64,000 nt of DNA, taken from IMG/VR virus record IMGVR_UViG_3300025141_000034, positions 1 to 64,000 of that record; one strand, 5' to 3'. A model generated the notes under the pieces. It searched no databases, was not told the origin of the DNA, and saw only the letters and a list, made by a program, of their open reading frames with translations. Numbering within the stretch: position 1 is the first letter of the stretch; each line of letters starts with the position of its first letter. Origin of the DNA: a virus. Of the stretch, positions 33,288 through 42,800 are shown in pieces. The position numbers were made by a program, and so were the translations under genes.

Positions 33288-34649
33288 ATGTCATATGATG
33301 CTTCAAATCCCTATGGAAATAATTCTGATAGGAGCGCAGGCAGGATATTTTATACCGTTGTTGTTGCTGACTTTATCACAAATCCGGCAAGCATTTCAAA
33401 ATCTAGACTAAAAAGCCTAAGAGCACAGAGCCTTGCACAAGGCGTGTCTAATAGTGACTTTGTTACGAGAATGCCTAGAAATAGCATTTTAGGGTATAAG
33501 GTTAGCGATGGTGAAGGAGATATGGGTCAGCTTGAGATATTTTATCCATTCTTCTCTCCCCACCTGTGTCTTCCAGTTAAACCCGGAGAGCAGGTCTGGG
33601 TAATGTATGAGACAATTAACGGTGATGAGTCGCTTGGCTACTGGATGACCAGGAAGTGTGTAGATCTTCAGGTCGACGATATAAACTACACCCACGCTGA
33701 TAGGATGAACACATATAGGAATAAGAGAGAGACCGACGGTACGACGTCAGACCTCACTGATCCCATCATGCCTGATTTTCCAAATGGTGATACTTTATCG
33801 TCTGAGGGAAGAACGCTTAAGCATAGGGGCGGATATAAGAGAATTCTTCAAAATTCAATAGCACTTGGAAGGGAGGGAAGAAACCAATTCATTGGTGAGC
33901 CAGTCCCAAGAATTAGCAAGGATCCTGGTGATACTGTCCTACAAGGGTCAAATAACACAAGTATAGTTCTTGGTACTGAGGTCAATCCTGCTGGGTCAAA
34001 TACAAATAGAATTTTTCCAAAAAGCACCTCAGATACAAACCAGGGTGCAATTGATATATGCGCTGGGCGCGGACAGACATCAAAGACAGCAACAGCATTT
34101 ACCACAAAAGGTGTTGAGAATGAAAGGGGGTACAGGGAGGCTTCAAAGTATCCAGCTAGAGAGTTTAAAGATAAGGGTGAGAATATAGCTGAGGGATTTC
34201 CAGACTTTACAAATGATCTCTCAAGAATCTACCTGTCAATGAAGACCAGCGCAGATGAGAAATTCTCAATCAACATAGATGGGATAGATCAGACAGAGGG
34301 CGGTCAGCCCGCAATAGTTCTTAAGACTACACAGCTCAGGCTCGTCGCTCACGAGGATCTCAAGATCGTCATCGGTGAGGAGGGTGTGGGCTCAGCAGTC
34401 GTTCTCAAGTCTGACGGAAATATCGTTTTCGTCCCCGGCCCTAGCGGAATCATCAAGCTTGGCGGAGAGGACGCAGATAAGGCAATACTGACAACAACAC
34501 CTCAGTTTACTACAGACCTGGGAGGATCTGTGACACCGTCCACACCTGTCCAGACACCCTCGGGAGGCGTTCTTGGCTTTCCTGAAGAGACAACAGAGGC
34601 CATAGCAGTTCACTTTAGCACGTTTGCAAGTAAGATACTGGTGAAGTAA
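33288..34649 (+). CDS. Baseplate hub/spike protein with OB-fold start (gp5-like)
   Basis: This 453-residue protein begins with a Gly/Asn-rich leader, then a beta-barrel region containing R-M-P-R-N-S-I-L-G-Y, P-F-F-S-P-H-L-C-L-P-V-K-P-G-E-Q-V-W-V (about 86-104) and W-M-T-R-K-C. That pattern matches the OB-fold N-domain of gp5/VgrG-type hub proteins. The C-terminal half alternates beta-strands with I-V-L-K-T-T-Q-L-R-L-V-A and V-V-L-K-S-D-G-N, typical of a spike stalk. No lysozyme domain is seen between them, unlike T4 gp5. A local GC-rich stretch lies at about 34200-34620. Confidence 0.65.
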   Translation: MSYDASNPYGNNSDRSAGRIFYTVVVADFITNPASISKSRLKSLRAQSLAQGVSNSDFVTRMPRNSILGYKVSDGEGDMGQLEIFYPFFSPHLCLPVKPGEQVWVMYETINGDESLGYWMTRKCVDLQVDDINYTHADRMNTYRNKRETDGTTSDLTDPIMPDFPNGDTLSSEGRTLKHRGGYKRILQNSIALGREGRNQFIGEPVPRISKDPGDTVLQGSNNTSIVLGTEVNPAGSNTNRIFPKSTSDTNQGAIDICAGRGQTSKTATAFTTKGVENERGYREASKYPAREFKDKGENIAEGFPDFTNDLSRIYLSMKTSADEKFSINIDGIDQTEGGQPAIVLKTTQLRLVAHEDLKIVIGEEGVGSAVVLKSDGNIVFVPGPSGIIKLGGEDADKAILTTTPQFTTDLGGSVTPSTPVQTPSGGVLGFPEETTEAIAVHFSTFASKILVK

Positions 34650-35923
34650 TGGCTACAGCTCTCGGTCCGGAAGGCGCCGGTGTCATAGACGAAGACGGTG
34701 TGATTACAGACACCGAGATAGAGAACTTTAAAACTGCTGCATTTGATATCGTTAGAAACGGAATGAGTTCAGAGTTTGCATATATCATTCCTGGTGTTGT
34801 AATAATACCAATAGAAGATGCAATAGGTTTTTCTCTTACACCTAGCCCAGACGTTGCTGACCTTCTTGAGTCACAAAATAGCACTGAGGGAATAGAGTCA
34901 TTTGAGACAACCATTGTAGGTGCTCTAGAGGCAATGGCAAGCACACTCGACATGAATATTGACAATCCAATTGGTAAGAATTTTGGACTCATAGATCCTA
35001 CTGTTGTTATATCTACAGCAATAGCTCAAATAGCTGCATCTATCGAAGGCATCATGGAAAATATAGAGGATGCTGTAGCTGATGCAAAGGATGCACTCGG
35101 TGACTATCTTCAAAACTTTCTGGATGGCCTTAGTGAAGTTTTTGCATTTGAAATGCCGGGCCTTACAGAGATACTTGACAATCTTGTAGAGCTCTTAGGG
35201 TATATCTTCCCACACCCGATACTTCCTGATGGCCACGGTCCAGATATCGAAGGGCTGTTTGGATTCCTTGGAATACCGACCATTTCAGAGATGATGGATA
35301 AGCTCTTTAATAAGATTTACGAGCTCATAGTAAAAATTACTACACTTGATATCGGTGAAGATCTTATCGATGAAATAGTAAATAGATTATTAAACTTTGC
35401 AGAGATCATCATCTCCACGACTCTAGAAAATATTATAGAAGCAGTCACTGAGAAGATCACACAGCTTATTCAGGCAATTGAGATTCCCACAGTATTTCTT
35501 CCACCATGGGTATATACTCTACCAGAGATTACTGGTGATCTGTTTAATATAGATTTATCCTGGAATGAATTTTTCAACCTTGGCTTCTTAGACCCACCGC
35601 CTATAACATTGCAATTATATAACTTGTTTATTGCAATTATGGATTGGTTTAATAATCTATTCACAGGTGACATTGCAGCATTTGTACTTGGTCTTATTGA
35701 TGCCCTATCTAAAGGCGTCGCAGGGGTTGTAGAGTTTATAATTGAGATAGTTGTTGGCTGGATTGCAACTGCGATGGGGCTTGTAGCTGGTGCTGTTTTT
35801 AAAATAGCTGCATCTGTAGCACTGATAAATAGAACAGTTAGATATCTTGCTGTGTGCCTTGTTGGAAAACTAGTAGGTCAAGGATTGATCTTTGATGCTG
35901 TAGCTGCTGAGCTTTTAGGCTAA
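34649..35923 (+). CDS. Unknown virion protein, hydrophobic helical
   Basis: This 424-residue protein starts in a TAATG overlap with the hub gene. It is acidic and rich in amphipathic helices with many Ile/Leu. Near the C-terminus (about 365-400) a long hydrophobic stretch G-V-V-E-F-I-I-E-I-V-V-G-W-I-A-T-A-M could insert in a membrane. I do not recognise the family. The position between the hub and the gp25 gene suggests a baseplate or tail-associated component, possibly one meeting the host membrane. Confidence 0.45.
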   Translation: MATALGPEGAGVIDEDGVITDTEIENFKTAAFDIVRNGMSSEFAYIIPGVVIIPIEDAIGFSLTPSPDVADLLESQNSTEGIESFETTIVGALEAMASTLDMNIDNPIGKNFGLIDPTVVISTAIAQIAASIEGIMENIEDAVADAKDALGDYLQNFLDGLSEVFAFEMPGLTEILDNLVELLGYIFPHPILPDGHGPDIEGLFGFLGIPTISEMMDKLFNKIYELIVKITTLDIGEDLIDEIVNRLLNFAEIIISTTLENIIEAVTEKITQLIQAIEIPTVFLPPWVYTLPEITGDLFNIDLSWNEFFNLGFLDPPPITLQLYNLFIAIMDWFNNLFTGDIAAFVLGLIDALSKGVAGVVEFIIEIVVGWIATAMGLVAGAVFKIAASVALINRTVRYLAVCLVGKLVGQGLIFDAVAAELLG

Positions 35924-35996
35924 TAGTGAAGATAGTGAAGCTTAAGGGGTTTGATTATTTAAATAAGCATATAATTAGTGGTAGGAGCAATCTAAG
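35924..35996 (+). promoter_or_regulatory. Leader of the baseplate wedge operon, late-promoter-like element
   Basis: This 73-base gap, one of the largest in the right half, contains TATAATTA at 35970-35977, one mismatch from the T4 late octamer TATAAATA, then TAGGAG (35982-35987) as the ribosome-binding site for the TTG at 35997. TTTAAATA at 35958-35965 is a second near match. TAGTGAAGA/TAGTGAAGC at 35924-35941 is an imperfect tandem repeat. A similar ATAATTAGTG...TAGGAG stretch occurs at 48250-48266. Confidence 0.38.
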
Positions 35997-36470
35997 TTGG
36001 CAAGTAAAAGTTTTAAAAGTGTCGGAGATAAGATCTCTGACAGACAGTTTAATAGGGAGTTTGATCCTCTTCCGTTTGGAATCAAGACACCGCTAAGGTT
36101 TGGAACTGGCAGGTCTGGAATCTTTGACATGCACTATGGTCTCGGTGATCAGATACATGATAATCTAAGAAATCTACTGTTGACAAATCACGGAGAGCGG
36201 CTCGGTCACTATGAGTTCGGTGCAAATTTGAGAGCACTTACGACTGAGCGACTCTCAAATGATAGTTTTGACAATGAGGCAATGATAAGAATTAGAGACG
36301 CTGTTTCTCGCTGGATGCCGTTTATTAACTTGGATTCATTTGATTCATCATTTAAGTCTCCTCCAGATGTAGATTCTATTGCTGAGATTAACATAAGGAT
36401 ATTCTATAGTATTCCCAAGCTTAAGATAGTGAATAAGGGAATCGAGGTTATCTTACATTGTATAGGGTAG
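35997..36470 (+). CDS. 25: Baseplate wedge protein gp25 (GPW/gp25 family)
   Basis: A TTG start with TAGGAG upstream gives a 157-residue protein in the size range of gp25-like wedge proteins (T4 gp25 is 132). It has I-H-D-N-L-R-N-L-L-L-T-N-H-G-E-R-L (about 53-69) followed by Y-E-F-G-A-N-L near 72-78. The L-L-x-T-x-x-G-E-R and E-F-G elements are the conserved core of the gpW/gp25/sheath-initiator family. It joins gp6 in the inner baseplate and starts sheath polymerisation. It lies 4 bases before the gp6 gene, as W-J gene pairs often do. Confidence 0.88.
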   Translation: MASKSFKSVGDKISDRQFNREFDPLPFGIKTPLRFGTGRSGIFDMHYGLGDQIHDNLRNLLLTNHGERLGHYEFGANLRALTTERLSNDSFDNEAMIRIRDAVSRWMPFINLDSFDSSFKSPPDVDSIAEINIRIFYSIPKLKIVNKGIEVILHCIG

Positions 36471-36474
36471 TGTA

Positions 36475-38307
36475 ATGGCAGTAAAGACAAATCTAAAGAA
36501 AGATCAACTAAGATCTTATCTCAATAAAGATTTTAACAGTTTTAGGGCAGATCTCTTGCTATATGCAAAGACGTTCTTTCCAGATCATATTCAGGATTTT
36601 TCTGAAGCCAGTCTCGGAGGTCTTCTACTTGACATGACAGCGTATGTTGGAGATGTCATGAGTTACTATCTAGATCATCAATTTAATGAGCTTGACATCG
36701 AGACTGCAGTTGAAAGCAAGAATATTGAGAAGCTTCTACGATCAGCGGGTGTTAAGATATCTGGTGCATCTCCCGCCGTCGCTGACGTTGATTTTTACAT
36801 CAGAGTTCCATCAGACTCATCTGACACAACTCTTCCTGTCCATAATTATCTGCCAAAGATCAATGAGGGAACAACACTTCAGTCTACAAACGGAATTACA
36901 TTTACTCTCTATGCTGATCTTGACTTTGCAGCGAAGGACGAAGATGGAAATTATCTATTTCAGCAAATTACACCCTCTGGTGCAGGATCTACACCGTCAA
37001 GTTATATACTAAAGATGTCAGGAAGGTGTGTCTCAGGTGACGTAAGCACTGAAAGATTTTCAATACCAAATGTCTTTATACCATTTAGAAAGATAACGAT
37101 ACCAAGAAGTAATGTGACTGAGGTTGTATACGTGTTTGACAGCGAGGGAAATGAGTACCACGAGGTTGGATCTCTTGTTCAGAATATTGTCTACAAGAGA
37201 GTTTCAAATGTCAGCTCTGACTCGTATGAGGTACCAGAAAACTTAGAGCTACTACCGGCTCCATACAGGTATGTTGCTGAGACTAGTGTGGTTGATGACA
37301 GAACTACTATTTTATTTGGATCGGGTCGAGCAGATTCACTCGATGATGATATCATTCCAGATCCTAGCGAGCTATCATTGCCACTATACGGAAAGAAGTC
37401 AGTTAAGAGATTTTCAATTGATCCAAACAATCTTTTAGAAACACAGAGTCTTGGAATTTCACCTATTAATACGACAATAACTGTGAAATATAGAAGGGGC
37501 GGCGGGCTATCTCACAATGCATCTCCTGGTGAAATAAATGCAGTTAGCACTCTCTTAACCACCTTTAACTCTGCAGTTCCTCCCTCAAGAGTCTCATCGA
37601 TAAGGGCATCAGTTGATGTTTTGAATCCACAGGCTGCTGCTGGAGGTGAGAATCCACTCCCACTTGAGGATTTAAAGCGTCTAATGGTGTCTGCTAGAAA
37701 TACACAGTCTAGAATAGTGACAAGGGATGATTTACTATCACATGTGTACATGATGCCTTCAAACTTTGGTAGAGTATTTAGGGCCGGTGTAAGATCTAAT
37801 CCAGACAATCCTCTCTCAACTAGACTTTATATCGTTAGCAGGACTAAAAGCGGGCTACTCACAACATCGCCTGATTCACTAAAAGATAATCTTTCTATAT
37901 TTTTAAATCAGAATAGACTGATATCAGATGCAATTGACATTCTAGATTCACCAGTTGTCAATATAGGTGTTAAGTATAGCGTAGTAATTAATAATATAGC
38001 AAATAAGAATACAGTGCTCCAGACAATAAATTCTAAGATTAAGAATTACTTTGGTACAGCAAATTTTCAAATAGATCAGCCTATATTTCTTACTGAAATT
38101 CAAAATATTATCATCAATACAAGCGGAGTTATTTCATTTTCTGAATTTGGTGTAATAGCACTAAGCGGAGAGTCGTCAGGTAGAATCTATTCTGATGTTA
38201 TTTTTGATGTTGATAATTCAACATTTAAGGGAATTTTAACACCACCAGACGGAGGTATCTTTGAAATGAGATACCCGACAGATGATATTATCGGTGTTGT
38301 GGAGTAG
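36475..38307 (+). CDS. 6: Baseplate wedge protein gp6 (J-like)
   Basis: This 610-residue protein (T4 gp6 is 660) has the family hallmark near the N-terminus: D-F-S-E-A-S-L-G-G-L-L-L-D-M-T-A-Y-V-G-D (about 41-60) and S-Y-Y-L-D-H-Q-F-N-E. A second conserved element, R-I-V-T-R-D-D-L-L-S-H-V (about 413-424), is the J-like segment. gp6 forms the ring of the inner baseplate that links wedges. It follows gp25 by 4 bases and precedes a DNRLRE-like protein gene by 2 bases. Confidence 0.9.
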   Translation: MAVKTNLKKDQLRSYLNKDFNSFRADLLLYAKTFFPDHIQDFSEASLGGLLLDMTAYVGDVMSYYLDHQFNELDIETAVESKNIEKLLRSAGVKISGASPAVADVDFYIRVPSDSSDTTLPVHNYLPKINEGTTLQSTNGITFTLYADLDFAAKDEDGNYLFQQITPSGAGSTPSSYILKMSGRCVSGDVSTERFSIPNVFIPFRKITIPRSNVTEVVYVFDSEGNEYHEVGSLVQNIVYKRVSNVSSDSYEVPENLELLPAPYRYVAETSVVDDRTTILFGSGRADSLDDDIIPDPSELSLPLYGKKSVKRFSIDPNNLLETQSLGISPINTTITVKYRRGGGLSHNASPGEINAVSTLLTTFNSAVPPSRVSSIRASVDVLNPQAAAGGENPLPLEDLKRLMVSARNTQSRIVTRDDLLSHVYMMPSNFGRVFRAGVRSNPDNPLSTRLYIVSRTKSGLLTTSPDSLKDNLSIFLNQNRLISDAIDILDSPVVNIGVKYSVVINNIANKNTVLQTINSKIKNYFGTANFQIDQPIFLTEIQNIIINTSGVISFSEFGVIALSGESSGRIYSDVIFDVDNSTFKGILTPPDGGIFEMRYPTDDIIGVVE

Positions 38308-38309
38308 AG

Positions 38310-39848
38310 ATGTATAGAATACTTACAGCTAGTAAAGATGCTTATATCACAAATAAGATCATCAATAATGACATAAGGGCAACAGATGCTAATACAGGTC
38401 AAGCTGGAACGCTTGATCTATTTAAGCTTTATGCTGAATCTACATCTGGATCAGATACCTCTCCCACTGAGCTTTCAAGAGTGTTGATAAAGTTTGATCT
38501 AGATCCACTTAGGTCGATCACAGGATCATTTTTAGACTATTCTCACTCCTCGTTTAAGTGCTTTTTAAAGCTAAAAGATGTCTACGGTGGCCAGACAACA
38601 CCCTCTAATTTTAGATTATTAGTTGCTCCGCTATCTAAGTCATTTGATGAAGGTGTGGGAAGGGATATAATTTCATTTTCCGACCTTGACTCTTGCAATT
38701 TTGTCACGTCCTCTGTATCCGGTGAGACTCCAGCGACATGGACACTTACGGGATCAAATAAGGAGGGTGTTCTTGGAAGCGATGATCTTGACATCATTAC
38801 AAGTGGCAATCTTCATGATGGTAACGGTGTTACCTTCTTATGGAAAGATCAGCTATTTGAAACCGGAGATGAAGATCTTAATATTGATATAACCACCATC
38901 GTATCCGGCGTCTTGGCTGGACAGATTCCAGATCACGGGTTGAGAATCTCATATTCAGGAACACAGGAGACAGATGAGAAGACTAGGTTTGTTAAGCGGT
39001 TCGGATCTAGACACGCAACTACTTTTGAAAATAGACCTAGCATAGTCATTCACTATAACGACAGGCAGGAGGATCATCACAAGAGCTTCTTCTTTAATCT
39101 CACGGGATCTATATTTTTAAATAACTTTCACAGAAGCCAGCCTGCCAATATGCTATCAGGATCAACTGCAACTGCCGTAAAGGGAGATAATTGTGTAGTT
39201 GTTCGTGTTGTATCTGGATCAAATTCTCAAGGAACCTATTTTTCAAAATCAATAACAGGATCTCAGCACAAGATAGGAGACAGTTATATAACTGGTGTAT
39301 ACTCTGCTACTTTTGCCATATCTGAATTTGCATCAGGGACATTGAGAGATGAGGTAATTAATGCAGCTTCAGCATCTTTTGATGTCTTCTGGGGCTCAAC
39401 TGATTACACACTTGGATATCACACCGGTTCTCTTGTGATTAACAACGTCAGGAGAACAAGCTTTGATAACTCTCCAGATAAGCTATTTTTAAATGTGACA
39501 AATTTAAAGTCTAACTATAGATCATTTGAAAAGGTAAGATTGAGGGTATTTGTGGAAAATCTAGGAAAAGAGGTTGTCTTTAAAAAGGCACCGCTTGAGT
39601 CATCAAGTGAGATATTTACTCAGATGTACTATAGGGTGAGAGATGCATTTAATGGAAAAATTGTTGTTCCATTTGACAAGGCATACAAGTCGACACTTCT
39701 CTCAACTGACTCTGATGGAATGTTTTTTGACTTCTACATGGATACTCTGTCATCAGGTAGGGTATACATCTTTGACTTTCTAATAAAGGATTTCGGAGCT
39801 GATAGGGTCTTTACCAATGTGGGAAATAAATTTCGTGTGGATGAATAA
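38310..39848 (+). CDS. Virion protein with DNRLRE-like N-terminal domain
   Basis: This 512-residue protein opens K-D-A-Y-I-T-N-K and then has E-L-S-R-V-L-I-K-F-D-L-D-P-L near 52-65. The A-Y-I plus R-x-L-I-K-F-D-L pattern is the signature of DNRLRE-type beta-sandwich domains (carbohydrate-binding-like). The rest is beta-rich with repeated T-G-S and S-G-S turns. It lies between gp6 and a gpI/gp7-like protein, so it is probably a baseplate wedge or wedge-attached protein. It has no recognised T4 counterpart. Confidence 0.55.
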   Translation: MYRILTASKDAYITNKIINNDIRATDANTGQAGTLDLFKLYAESTSGSDTSPTELSRVLIKFDLDPLRSITGSFLDYSHSSFKCFLKLKDVYGGQTTPSNFRLLVAPLSKSFDEGVGRDIISFSDLDSCNFVTSSVSGETPATWTLTGSNKEGVLGSDDLDIITSGNLHDGNGVTFLWKDQLFETGDEDLNIDITTIVSGVLAGQIPDHGLRISYSGTQETDEKTRFVKRFGSRHATTFENRPSIVIHYNDRQEDHHKSFFFNLTGSIFLNNFHRSQPANMLSGSTATAVKGDNCVVVRVVSGSNSQGTYFSKSITGSQHKIGDSYITGVYSATFAISEFASGTLRDEVINAASASFDVFWGSTDYTLGYHTGSLVINNVRRTSFDNSPDKLFLNVTNLKSNYRSFEKVRLRVFVENLGKEVVFKKAPLESSSEIFTQMYYRVRDAFNGKIVVPFDKAYKSTLLSTDSDGMFFDFYMDTLSSGRVYIFDFLIKDFGADRVFTNVGNKFRVDE

Positions 39849-42800
39849 TGTCAAAAGAAGATCGTGTACTTGTTCAAAATAAGCCCAAGCTATTTAAACC
39901 TGCTACAATTAGAGGAATTAAAAAAGGGCCGGGAAGAACCAGAGAGACAAGTCTCTCAGATCTAAAAGATACAAACATAGAGAGTACGTCGTCATTTAGG
40001 TATGATCAGCCTGGTGATGGAATAAAGTCAACACAGCAGCTTGACATAGACTGGAGTGACTTTGAGAATCACACATTCTTTAACTCAGCAGTCTCAAAGG
40101 TAAATGTCGCATTTGATAGAATAATCAATGACTTTCCCTTCGATGGAACGAGAAGGAATATTGAGGCGTACACAGACTCTCTAACGGGATATGAGAAGTA
40201 CATTCTAGACATATTCCCTAGGAATGTAGGATATCTAAATTTTTTGGGAAGTAGCACAGCAGGTCTCGACCAGGGAATCTTTATAAAGGTCAGAGATCAG
40301 GCAGGAAGTCTATTTCCACAGTTTTCAAGTCTCAATACCGGAGAGAACGTCTTAGATCCAAGCACAGGGTCGTTCTCAATTGAGATGCAGCTTCTTTGTG
40401 CAGCAGCCACAAATAATGAGCAGGTCATATGTCAGCGTCTAGTGTCAGATAGCTATGGATTTGGATTACTCCTGTCTGGATCATCTTCAACAACAGAGGC
40501 ACGAATTCTTTTCTCTGTAATGTCTGGATCAAGCACCCAAATAGCATCTGGAACAATTGACAAAGGATCATTTCAACACGTATGCGCTGTGTGTGATAGA
40601 ACAGATGGAGTCAATAAGCTTAGGCTATATTCAAATGAAAAGTTCATTGGTGAGTCAGATGGTCAAGTAGAGATAGGTGACGTGGGATTTACAGCTGATC
40701 ACTACTTTACAATCGGATCAGGATCAATACAGCACCTAAGCGGAACTGATAGCGGATCCGAGACACCCGCTTCGAAATACACTCCTTTGGAAACATTTTC
40801 AGGTTCTATGGATGAGTTTAGATTCTTTAATTCTGTTAGAGCACTTGACGATCAAAAGCGGTATGCTAAGAAGACAATCTACTCATCTCACGATCTTAGG
40901 CTGTACTTTAAGTTTAACGAGCCAAGCGGATCTACAGGCGTCAATGATGTTGTCTTAGACAGCTCTGGTAAGTCACTACACGCTAGGGTGACAAACTACC
41001 TTGATGCTGGTTCCGGAATAGCTCTGAGAAGCTCTAGCTCCTTCTATGGATCAGAAATTAAGTCTCCCATGGTTGATGAGGATATTAACCTCGCACCTGT
41101 GCTATTTCCAAAATTTGAAAGAGTCACTGAGTTAAATACGAAACTTTTAACAACTGCAAGCCTGTACGATAATGAGAATCCAAATCTCATAACGAAGCTA
41201 ATTCCACAACACTACCTCGAGGACGGTCAGTACTTTCAAGGGCTTTCGTCAATAGACGGAGGAATAGGTGGGCACTACTCTGGATCATCCATTCCGGGAA
41301 CAGGCGACCTGGGCTCAGCACAGCTTCTTTCTGCCCTTCTATTCATATACGCAAAACAGTTTGATGAGATCAAGCTATTCATCGATGAATTCTCAAATAT
41401 CATTCACGTCGACTACGATGCCTCAAACTCTGTCTCAGATCCATTTCTTCAATTTGCTGGAAAGTATCTCGGAATAGAGCTTCCTAGAATCTTTAACAAT
41501 GCAAGCATCATTCAAGGTGTAGATGGAGAGAATCTAGGCTTGGATCAGGCAAAGGCTGCTAACTCACTAAACTATGTTCAGAACTTGATTTGGAGAAGAA
41601 TTCTGACAAATATGGGTGAAATTACAAGGTCGAGAGGAACTAAGCACAGCGTCAAGGCGCTTATCAGATCAATTGGAATTGAACCAGATAACATCTTAAG
41701 AATTAGGGAGTTTGGTGGCCCCTCTACAAAGACGCTTAGAAATTTACGCGTCAACAGATCAGAGGTCTCAACCATGCTAGACTTCTCTGGATCACTTGGA
41801 GTTCCTTCCCAGGGCTGGACAGCTTCTAATCTCAACTATCAGGGATTTTCAACTGGCTCATCACAATCACCTAGAATAATGTCACCCTATCTAAGCGCAA
41901 GTAGATTTGAGGTGGGATTTCCAACACCGATCGGAACCTTTGTAAGTAAGCACATAGACTACACCACGACAGTGCTCACTGGGTCAGTTAATTTTTCAGA
42001 TGGTAAGTTTAATCCCATATGGAATCACAGCGTTCACGGACACTCAAATAATAATAATGATGGTCTTTTTACATCTGGCTCCTGGTCCTATGAGGCAATA
42101 TACCAGATTCCAAAGCTTACAACAGGCTCTCACTTCTTAACTCAAAGCCTCGCTAGAATGCATGTTACAGGAGCATCATCACCTTGTGATAAGCATGGTG
42201 TTATTTTTAATTTAATTGCGTACTCTGGTTCAAGAAGAATTGACTTATTTGGAAGACCGGGATGGGCTCAAAATCTAGTTTCATCACCTGAGATGAGACT
42301 TATCTTAACAGGTCCTGATATTTTTGATGGAAATCTCTGGAATGTTTGCTTCGGAAGGTTTAGATCTGATGACCCAACCTCAGGGAGCGGAGTTCACGGT
42401 AGCTCCTCTTTTTATCTACGTTGCTCTAGAAATAATTACGGAGAGCTCAAGGAGTATTTTACCACAGCTAGCCTGTTTAAGGGTGAACGTGATTCAGCTA
42501 GCATCTATCAGGGCGGGCTACAACAGAGAGTCTTATCGTCCTATAACGAGCTAGGATCGTTTATTGTAATCGGCTCTCAGAGCATTGATAGATCAACCAG
42601 GCTTTTAAACGACGTTACTAGACTACCAGATGATGAGTGGTCTGCCGCTAGGTACACACAATTTTCAGGAAGAGTAGGTCACATTAGATTCTGGTCAAAA
42701 GCAGTGACGAATACTGAGTTCGAGGAGCACACTAGAAACTTTAAGTCGCTAGGAGTTGACAATCCAAAGATTAACTTTAACTTTGATAGAACAACAACAG

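Noticed and set aside
33288-34649. Lysozyme domain in the gp5-like hub
   Set aside because: No E-x8-D-x5-T lysozyme signature or similar fold segment is visible between the OB region and the beta stalk.
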